Below, in pieces: positions 35,406 through 40,766 of a stretch of 40,766 nucleotides of DNA (its first letter is position 1; each line of letters starts with the position of its first letter). Position numbers and translations under genes: made by a program. This DNA is from CAYYVJ01 sp964475115 (GTDB lineage Bacteria > Bacillota > Clostridia > Lachnospirales > Lachnospiraceae), in NCBI GenBank assembly GCA_964475115.1, contig CAYYVJ010000008.1, positions 1-40,766 of the forward strand, read 5' to 3'. The notes beneath the pieces were generated by a model. That model was given only the letters and a program-made list of their open reading frames with translations. It searched no databases and had not been told where the DNA came from.

Positions 35406-36560
35406 ATGTTTCGATTTAGAGAATATCGATTTAAATATTATAGTATTCGACTTGTTATATATATTATAGCGATTACCGCTATAGGAATAGCTGTCATAGG
35501 AAGTGCTTCTGATTATGGTTATGAAAAAACACAATTAGGAGGACTTGTAGCTGGTTTATTTTTGATGGCTTTTGTCTCATTAGTAGATTACCATTTTATA
35601 TTAAAATTTTATTGGCTAATTTATCTTGCGAATTTAGTTCTTTTATTGATGGTACGTTTAATGGGTGATGATGGTGGAGGCGCCCAAAGATGGTTGGACC
35701 TTGGATTTATTCAAATACAGCCTTCTGAATTGGCAAAAATATTAATTATTCTATTTTTTGCACGTTTTATTGAGGTTCATAGGGAAAACCTAAATACTGG
35801 TAAAATACTTCTTTCTTCGATTGTTTTATTTTTATTTCCTTTTGCCCTTGTTTTTAGTCAGCCAGATTTGTCGACGAGTATTATTTTAATGACGGTATTT
35901 TGTACACTTATTTTTGTAGGTGGATTAAGCTATAAGATTATTGGAACCATTTTAGCAGTTGGACTTCCTACGATTGGGATTTTGCTCTATAAAATCCTTC
36001 AACCTGACCAAAGCATCTTATCAAATTATCAGAGAAATCGTATCCTTGGTTTTTTATATCAAGAGAGCAATGATCCGGTGATTACAGCCATAAATTATCA
36101 ACAGAAAAATTCTGTATTAGCAATTGGTTCAGGACAATTACTTGGAAAAGGGCTAAACAATAATACGATTGCATCTGTTAAAAATGCTAATTTTATTTCA
36201 GAACCACAAACAGATTTTATTTTTTCGATTGTTGGAGAAGAATTGGGATTTATAGGTGCTGCTGCAGTTATCGTTTTACTTTTCTTAGTTGCAATTGAAT
36301 GTATTTGGATAGGAAGAAGCGCAAAGGATTTGTCAGGAAGAATTATTTGCTGTGGAATGGCAGCCATTATAGCTTTTCAAAGTTTTTTGAATATTGGTGT
36401 TGCTACATGGATACTTCCCAACACAGGCTTACCCTTACCATTTGTTAGTTATGGTATGAGTTCACTGATGAGTTTACTGATTGGAATGGGAGTAATTTTG
36501 AATGTTGGTATACAACGGCAATTATCTTTTAAAGAAACATTATATGATGATGAATATTAG
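35406..36560 (+). CDS. rodA: SEDS peptidoglycan polymerase RodA
   Basis: This member of the FtsW/RodA/SpoVE family polymerises lipid II with a partner class B PBP, here probably the PBP2 encoded upstream. About ten membrane segments are visible in 384 residues. The signature GAQRWLDLGFIQIQPSELAKI lies near 94-114, with the conserved catalytic-region Asp later (SEPQTDFIFSIVGEELG, near 265-281). The ATG at 35406 lies 6 bases after AGGTG; the in-frame GTG at 35397 overlaps that site. RodA is chosen over FtsW by its mre/min context. Confidence 0.88.
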   Translation: MFRFREYRFKYYSIRLVIYIIAITAIGIAVIGSASDYGYEKTQLGGLVAGLFLMAFVSLVDYHFILKFYWLIYLANLVLLLMVRLMGDDGGGAQRWLDLGFIQIQPSELAKILIILFFARFIEVHRENLNTGKILLSSIVLFLFPFALVFSQPDLSTSIILMTVFCTLIFVGGLSYKIIGTILAVGLPTIGILLYKILQPDQSILSNYQRNRILGFLYQESNDPVITAINYQQKNSVLAIGSGQLLGKGLNNNTIASVKNANFISEPQTDFIFSIVGEELGFIGAAAVIVLLFLVAIECIWIGRSAKDLSGRIICCGMAAIIAFQSFLNIGVATWILPNTGLPLPFVSYGMSSLMSLLIGMGVILNVGIQRQLSFKETLYDDEY

Positions 36561-36582
36561 TAGCAAGAGGAGGTAATTATAC

Positions 36583-36981
36583 ATGAATATAGGGTTGATC
36601 GCACACGATTCAAAGAAGAAATTAATGCAAAATTTTTGCATAGCTTATCGAGGAATTCTTAGTAAAAATGATCTTTTTGCTACAGGAACGACAGGAAGAT
36701 TAATCGAAGAAGTAACAAGTTTAAATATCCATAAATATTTGGCAGGACATTTAGGAGGAGAGCAACAGTTTGGAGCACAAATAGAACATAATCAATTAGA
36801 TTTGGTTATATTTTTACGTGATCCTTTATCTCCAAAACTACATGAACCAGATGTCAACAATGTTTTTCGCTTATGTGATACTCACAATATCCCTTTGGCA
36901 ACGAATCTTGCAACCGCTGAATTGTTAATTAAGTCACTAGATAGAGGCGATTTAGAATGGAGAGAGATTTATAAAATTTAG
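36583..36981 (+). CDS. mgsA: Methylglyoxal synthase homologue with Asp-to-Glu change
   Basis: Methylglyoxal synthase turns dihydroxyacetone phosphate into methylglyoxal and phosphate. The 132-aa protein aligns along its length: IAHD near 6-9, the phosphate-binding TGTTG at 34-38, RDP at 79-81 and HEPDV at 87-91 (H87 and D90 match E. coli H98 and D101). At residue 60 it has Glu (GGEQQ) where E. coli has the catalytic base D71 (GGDQQ), and the preceding Pro is His. Activity is therefore not certain, though the fold is. It follows rodA by 22 bases. Confidence 0.85.
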   Translation: MNIGLIAHDSKKKLMQNFCIAYRGILSKNDLFATGTTGRLIEEVTSLNIHKYLAGHLGGEQQFGAQIEHNQLDLVIFLRDPLSPKLHEPDVNNVFRLCDTHNIPLATNLATAELLIKSLDRGDLEWREIYKI

Positions 36982-36990
36982 GAGGTAAAA

Positions 36991-37950
36991 GTGAGAAAAG
37001 TATTTATTATTATTAGTTTTATACTAGTCTTATTGACTGCTTGTGGAAACAAGAATGAAGTAATAAAGCCTTTTGCGCTAGACTTGAATTCAGATGCCTT
37101 TTCTTTTATTGAAGCGAAGGAAGAAAATAAAGGTGTGTCTTTTGCAAAAGATTTAGTTGTTGTGCCTATAGAATCGAATGACTTTTCTGAGTCAATAACT
37201 GCAGAGTCAGCTTCCATTTTTAGAGTGGAAGATGGAGAGGTATTTTTTGCTAAAAACGTACATGAAAGATTATACCCGGCCAGTCTGACAAAAGTTATGA
37301 CTGGTTTAATTGCGCTAAAGTACGGAAATTTAGAGGATGTTGTAACGATTACAGAAGATTCCCTTATTTCAGAAGCAGGTGCAAAAACATGTGATTTTAA
37401 AGTGGGTGATAAATTAACGTTAGAAGAGTTAATAAATGCAACATTAGTTTATTCGGGAAATGATGCTGCAAATGCCATTGCAATCCATATGGAGGGTAGT
37501 ATAGAAGCATTTTCACTTAAGATGAATAGTGAAGCAAAAGCCTTAGGAGCAACAAATACAAACTTTCTAAATCCTCATGGCTTACCCCATGAAGAACATT
37601 ATTCTACAGCTTATGATTTATATTTAATATTCAATGAAGCTCTTAAGTATGAAAAGTTTATTTCTATTGTAAATCAAGAGACATATAATGTTCAATATAC
37701 AGATGAATTAGGTGCTTTAAAGGAAAAAACCTTTGAAACTACCAATAAATATTTTACTACTAAAGAAAATCCGGATGGAATTACTGTATTAGGAGGAAAA
37801 ACAGGAACAACAAATGCTGCAGGTTCTTGCTTAATATTATTGAGTAAAGACAGATTAGAATCGACTTATGTGTCAATTATTTTGAAAGCAGAGGGTTCTG
37901 ATATGTTATATACAGAAATGTCAAGTTTGTTTGGTCAAATTGACAAATAA
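36991..37950 (+). CDS. D-alanyl-D-alanine carboxypeptidase lipoprotein
   Basis: This is a low-molecular-weight PBP of the S11 (DacF/DacA) family that removes the terminal D-Ala of wall peptides. A lipoprotein signal ends in LLTAC with C18 as the lipidated residue. The active-site motifs are S98-L-T-K101, S155-G-N157 and K270-T-G272. At 319 aa it stops soon after the KTG strand and lacks the C-terminal PBP5-type beta domain and amphipathic anchor; lipidation probably replaces the anchor. The start is GTG at 36991, preceded by TAGGAGG. Confidence 0.92.
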   Translation: MRKVFIIISFILVLLTACGNKNEVIKPFALDLNSDAFSFIEAKEENKGVSFAKDLVVVPIESNDFSESITAESASIFRVEDGEVFFAKNVHERLYPASLTKVMTGLIALKYGNLEDVVTITEDSLISEAGAKTCDFKVGDKLTLEELINATLVYSGNDAANAIAIHMEGSIEAFSLKMNSEAKALGATNTNFLNPHGLPHEEHYSTAYDLYLIFNEALKYEKFISIVNQETYNVQYTDELGALKEKTFETTNKYFTTKENPDGITVLGGKTGTTNAAGSCLILLSKDRLESTYVSIILKAEGSDMLYTEMSSLFGQIDK

Positions 37951-37953
37951 GCA

Positions 37954-37982
37954 TTGTATTTCACATCAAATTATATTATAAT
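37954..37982 (+). promoter_or_regulatory. Sigma-A promoter for the small P-loop gene
   Basis: TTGTAT (37954-37959) and a perfect TATAAT (37977-37982) are spaced by 17 bases, right after the carboxypeptidase stop codon. Transcription would begin near 37989, giving a ~37-base leader with AGGAGGAG before the ATG at 38026. Confidence 0.6.
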
Positions 37983-38025
37983 TAACAAAACAACTTCATA
38001 AAGTAAACCTAAGGAGGAGATTTCG

Positions 38026-38445
38026 ATGATACAAATTATTGCAGGTGTAAAGGGCAAGGGTAAAACGAAACATTTGATTGATAACGCAAATGGAGAAATC
38101 AAACAGACAAAGGGTAGCATTGTGTATTTAGACAAAAGTGACAAGCACATGTATGAGTTGAGTAATAAGATACGTCTTATTAATGTTATGCGATATGGAA
38201 TTAATAGTAGTGATGGGTTTTTGGGGTTTGTATGTGGAATAATTTCTCAGGATCATGACTTAGAACGAATGTATTTCGATAGCTTTTTGAAGTTGGCATG
38301 TTTAGAAAATCAAGATATCTCTCAGATAATAGATAAATTAGATAAGATTGGAGACAAATTTGGTGTAGATTTTATTTTAAGCATTTCTATGGATGAAGAA
38401 CATTTACCAGAAAATGCAAAATCTAAGATACTTATTTCATTATAA
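38026..38445 (+). CDS. Small P-loop protein of unknown function
   Basis: This is a 139-aa cytoplasmic protein starting with a strand and a Walker A motif, IIAGVKGKGKTKHLID (P-loop GVKGKGKT at 7-14). A possible Walker B-like strand is FILSISMDEE near 118-127. It is far too short for PilT, although such proteins have sometimes carried twitching-motility labels because of the P-loop. Lachnospiraceae appear to keep similar genes near ylmE-sepF; that is from memory. It has its own promoter and terminator, so it is probably a single-gene unit. Confidence 0.8.
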   Translation: MIQIIAGVKGKGKTKHLIDNANGEIKQTKGSIVYLDKSDKHMYELSNKIRLINVMRYGINSSDGFLGFVCGIISQDHDLERMYFDSFLKLACLENQDISQIIDKLDKIGDKFGVDFILSISMDEEHLPENAKSKILISL

Positions 38446-38466
38446 AAGTTATACTTAATAAAATCT

Positions 38467-38498
38467 AGGTGCTTCCTTAGTAAGGAAGTGCCTTTTTT
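38467..38498 (+). terminator. Intrinsic terminator after the P-loop gene
   Basis: A 12-bp stem (38467-38478 with 38482-38493, two G-U pairs) with a 3-base loop AGT is followed by a run of six Ts (38493-38498). It ends the transcript of the small P-loop gene 21 bases after its stop. Confidence 0.88.
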
Positions 38499-38516
38499 AA
38501 TAATAAGCAAAAAGTA

Positions 38517-38546
38517 CTTTCATTTATGAAAGATTAATCATATAAT
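38517..38546 (+). promoter_or_regulatory. Promoter with overlapping dyad before the HlyD-like gene
   Basis: A perfect TATAAT (38541-38546) has TTTCAT (38518-38523) 17 bases upstream as a weak -35. That -35 lies inside the dyad CTTTCAT-TT-ATGAAAG (38517-38532, 7-bp arms). A bound protein would block the promoter, so the dyad is operator-like. No regulator is identified. Confidence 0.45.
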
Positions 38547-38580
38547 ATAGGTTGAGTTAAAATCATGTCGGAGGATTGTA

Positions 38581-39975
38581 ATGGCTACTTCAAGACCCAA
38601 AAAAGTTGTAAAATATAAAAGACCAAGACAAATAAATATAGGCATTATAATTTTTGCTATTATCTTAGTCTATTTAATTATAAGTGTTGCAATTTACTTT
38701 TCAAGAAATAAGATATCTATCTATGAAGTAACGACACAAGGTTCTATTACCAATGAAAAGTATTATACCGGTGTGGCTATTCGAGAAGAACATGTGAATT
38801 TTGCGGATGCTGCAGGATATGTTAACTATTATGTAAAAGAAGGCGAAAAATCAGCAATCGGAGATTTGATTTATAGTATGGATGAAAGTGGACGAGTCTT
38901 TTCCAAACTTTCAGAATCTGAGAGCTTAGATAATAACTTGACAGATGCTGATTTAAATACCATAAAACGAACAATTTTAGGCTTTCAATATGATTTTTCT
39001 AACCTTGACTTTCAATCGGTATATGATTTTAAAATGGACATGTCATACGATTTGCTTGAATTGGTAAATGCAAGTAATATGGAAAACGTAAGTCTTGCAA
39101 TGAATTCTGCTGGTGGAGAGGAGTTCTTTCAATTATATTATGCAAATGAAAGTGGAATAGTCGCTTACTATACGGATGGACTTGAGTCTTTGACTCCAGA
39201 AATCGTATCAGAGAAGACATTTCTTATGGAAAACTATTCTAGGGTAAATACAAAATCTACGGATTTATTGGAATCTGGAAATACAGCATATAAATTAGTT
39301 ACAAAAGATAATTGGTCCATTGTATTTCCTATGGATGAAAAGGATATTGAAAAATATGAAGGTAGAAAAAAGCTGACCATTCAATTTACAAAGGATGATT
39401 TTAAAGTTTCTCCTGATTTTTCTATTTTCACCAATGGCAGTGGAACTTATGGGAAGTTAGACTTTAGTAAATACATGGTTCGTTATGTGACGGATCGTTT
39501 CCTTACATTTGAAATTATGAATAATGCAGAAACAGGCTTAAAGATACCTATTTCATCTGTAATAGAAAAAAGTTTTTACACGATACCAATTGAATACTAT
39601 ACATCATCAGGAACTCAATCTGGATTTAACTATGAAGTTTATAATGAAACAGGACAATCCTCTATTACAATGGGATTAGCTACCATTTACTATGCAACAG
39701 ATACTCATTATTATGTAGATACTTCTGCATTCCCCCTTGGAACTTATCTTGTAAAGCTCGATAGTAACACTCGGTATCAGGTAGGCCCGACGGCTTCATT
39801 GATAGGTGTCTATAATATCAATAAGGGATATGCTGTTTTTAGACAAATTGAGATTATTTCTGAAAATGATGAGTACTATATTATAAAACCTAATACAAAG
39901 TATGGTTTATCATTATATGATCATATTATTTTAGATGGAAAAACGGTAACTGAAAATCAAGTCCTTTATCAATAA
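38581..39975 (+). CDS. HlyD-like membrane protein upstream of ylmE-sepF
   Basis: The product is a 464-aa protein with a basic cytoplasmic N-terminus (SRPKKVVKYKRPRQ), one membrane segment (about 18-40) and a long extracytoplasmic part. Near residues 57-100, YYTGVAIREEHVN and YVNYYVKEGEKSAIGDLIYSMD resemble the barrel-sandwich hybrid of HlyD-family adaptors. No transporter ATPase or permease gene lies beside it in the window. GGAGG precedes the ATG. Its position next to ylmE and sepF suggests a wall or division role, which is inference. Confidence 0.8.
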   Translation: MATSRPKKVVKYKRPRQINIGIIIFAIILVYLIISVAIYFSRNKISIYEVTTQGSITNEKYYTGVAIREEHVNFADAAGYVNYYVKEGEKSAIGDLIYSMDESGRVFSKLSESESLDNNLTDADLNTIKRTILGFQYDFSNLDFQSVYDFKMDMSYDLLELVNASNMENVSLAMNSAGGEEFFQLYYANESGIVAYYTDGLESLTPEIVSEKTFLMENYSRVNTKSTDLLESGNTAYKLVTKDNWSIVFPMDEKDIEKYEGRKKLTIQFTKDDFKVSPDFSIFTNGSGTYGKLDFSKYMVRYVTDRFLTFEIMNNAETGLKIPISSVIEKSFYTIPIEYYTSSGTQSGFNYEVYNETGQSSITMGLATIYYATDTHYYVDTSAFPLGTYLVKLDSNTRYQVGPTASLIGVYNINKGYAVFRQIEIISENDEYYIIKPNTKYGLSLYDHIILDGKTVTENQVLYQ

Positions 39976-39991
39976 ATAGGAGGAAATTTAG

Positions 39992-40696
39992 TTGGAACAA
40001 GAGAGACAAGCTATAGTAGAGAATATCCTAGAAGTAGAAAAGAATATTTTGGATGCATGTAATCGAGCGAAAAGGAAGCGTGAAGAAGTAACCTTAATAG
40101 CAGTAAGCAAGACGAAGCCAATCGAATTGCTTGCTAATGCCTATAAAACTGGAATTAGAGAATTTGGAGAAAATAAAGTACAAGAGATTGTAAATAAATA
40201 TCCACAAATGCCAGAGGATGTAAACTGGCACATGATTGGACATTTACAAAGAAATAAGGTAAAGTCTGTTATTGACAAGGTCTGTCTGATACATTCTGTT
40301 GATTCTTATAGGTTAGCAAAACAAATTGATGATGAAGCTGGTAAAACGAATAGGCCTGTAAATGTACTTGTTGAAGTAAATGTTGCCGAAGAAGAAAGTA
40401 AGTATGGCATAAAACCTACAGAAGTAGACGAAATAATAGGACTAATGTCCCAGTTAAATAACATTAGAATAAAAGGTCTCATGACAATAGCGCCATTTGT
40501 TGAGAATCCAGAAGAAAATCGAATACATTTTCGTAATTTGAAGCAATTATCTGTTGACATAAAAAGTAAAAACATTGATAATGTTAGTATGAATATTTTA
40601 TCTATGGGTATGACAAATGATTATGAGATAGCCATAGAAGAAGGTGCTACCCTCATAAGAGTTGGAACGGGGATTTTTGGAGAAAGAAATTATTGA
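39992..40696 (+). CDS. ylmE: YggS/YlmE-family PLP homeostasis protein
   Basis: This is a fold-type III PLP-binding protein (PLPBP/YggS family) that takes part in vitamin B6 and amino-acid homeostasis; it is a binding protein with no firmly established catalytic activity. The PLP lysine is K40 in LIAVSKTKP. Other family motifs are WHMIGHLQRNK (about 74-84), SMGMTNDYEIAI (about 205-216) and the final GTGIFGERNY. The 234-aa length is typical. Translation starts at TTG 39992, 5 bases after AGGAGGAAA. It is followed after 14 bases by sepF, the usual ylmE-sepF order of Gram-positives. Confidence 0.95.
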   Translation: MEQERQAIVENILEVEKNILDACNRAKRKREEVTLIAVSKTKPIELLANAYKTGIREFGENKVQEIVNKYPQMPEDVNWHMIGHLQRNKVKSVIDKVCLIHSVDSYRLAKQIDDEAGKTNRPVNVLVEVNVAEEESKYGIKPTEVDEIIGLMSQLNNIRIKGLMTIAPFVENPEENRIHFRNLKQLSVDIKSKNIDNVSMNILSMGMTNDYEIAIEEGATLIRVGTGIFGERNY

Positions 40697-40710
40697 TAGG
40701 AGAGAACAAG

Positions 40711-40766
40711 ATGGGTAAGATGATGAATAAATTTTTAGATATTATGCGTCTTAATGATGGATATGA
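40711..40766 (+). CDS. sepF: Cell division protein SepF, 3' part beyond window
   Basis: Only the first 18 codons are in the window. They read MGKMMNKFLDIMRLNDGY, which fits the N-terminal amphipathic membrane-binding helix of SepF, the FtsZ anchor of Gram-positive divisomes. TAGGAGAG precedes the ATG, and the gene directly follows ylmE as expected. The call rests on this short match plus position. Confidence 0.75.
   Translation, partial: MGKMMNKFLDIMRLNDGY

Noticed and set aside
38026..38445. PilT / twitching motility assignment for the small P-loop gene
   Set aside because: At 139 aa it lacks the PilT Asp and His boxes and domains; only the Walker A is shared.
1..40766. CRISPR arrays, insertion sequences, prophage, attachment sites, tRNA or rRNA genes
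   Set aside because: I saw no regular repeats, transposase or integrase genes, tRNA-like cloverleafs or rRNA sequence; gene density leaves no gap above 300 bases.

Overview
The window is 40.8 kb of AT-rich chromosome from a spore-forming, anaerobic Gram-positive bacterium, most likely a member of the Lachnospiraceae (Clostridia). Supporting signs are the sporulation protein YqfD, a SpoVB/MurJ-type flippase, a LysM-GH18 spore-cortex-type enzyme, strong AGGAGG-type ribosome binding sites, frequent GTG and TTG starts, and the clostridial combination of MreBCD with MinCDE. The genus and species calls are inference. Every gene lies on the + strand and is tightly packed. I see no tRNA, rRNA, CRISPR array, transposase, prophage gene or gene-free stretch above 300 bases.

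Layout. (1) 1-5875: 5'-cut yqfD, phoH, ybeY, a DUF3048 lipoprotein, cdd and a MurJ/SpoVB flippase. (2) 5936-9391: a secreted or membrane-anchored protein with a BofC-like C-terminus, then two unrelated uncharacterised flavoproteins (HI0933 type and COG2509 type). (3) 9369-14787: a proline and one-carbon block with its own good sigma-A promoter: proB, an unrecognised 396-aa protein, 5-formyl-THF cyclo-ligase, proA and miaB. (4) 14802-20262: an accessory-looking block between miaB and mutS, holding a class-C beta-lactamase-fold serine hydrolase, an ECF-like sigma factor, a membrane-anchored beta-propeller protein that looks like its anti-sigma factor, and a LysM-GH18 hydrolase. Terminators bound its parts. 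(5) 20358-28196: DNA repair and tRNA modification (mutS, mutL, miaA), a methionine gamma-lyase-family protein, a DUF4321 membrane protein and radC. (6) 28218-37950: cell shape and division, namely mreB, mreC, mreD, PBP2, minC, minD, minE, rodA, a methylglyoxal synthase homologue and a D,D-carboxypeptidase. (7) 38026-40766: a small P-loop protein, an HlyD-like membrane protein, the YggS/YlmE PLP protein and the start of sepF.

How the genes fit together. The right half is a large elongation and division neighbourhood: MreBCD, PBP2 and RodA make lateral wall, MinCDE places the division site, the carboxypeptidase trims the wall, and ylmE-sepF begins the divisome cluster. The left half is mostly housekeeping.

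Most notable points. The GH18 gene's Shine-Dalgarno sits inside the right arm of a 15-bp terminator-like hairpin. A sigma factor is paired with a beta-propeller-bearing putative anti-sigma factor. The methylglyoxal synthase homologue has Glu where the family's catalytic Asp is expected. PBP2 carries a roughly 250-residue insertion before its transpeptidase domain. An orphan gene lies within the proline block. None of these is proven to be a new system. The sigma / beta-propeller / LysM-GH18 block is the best candidate.
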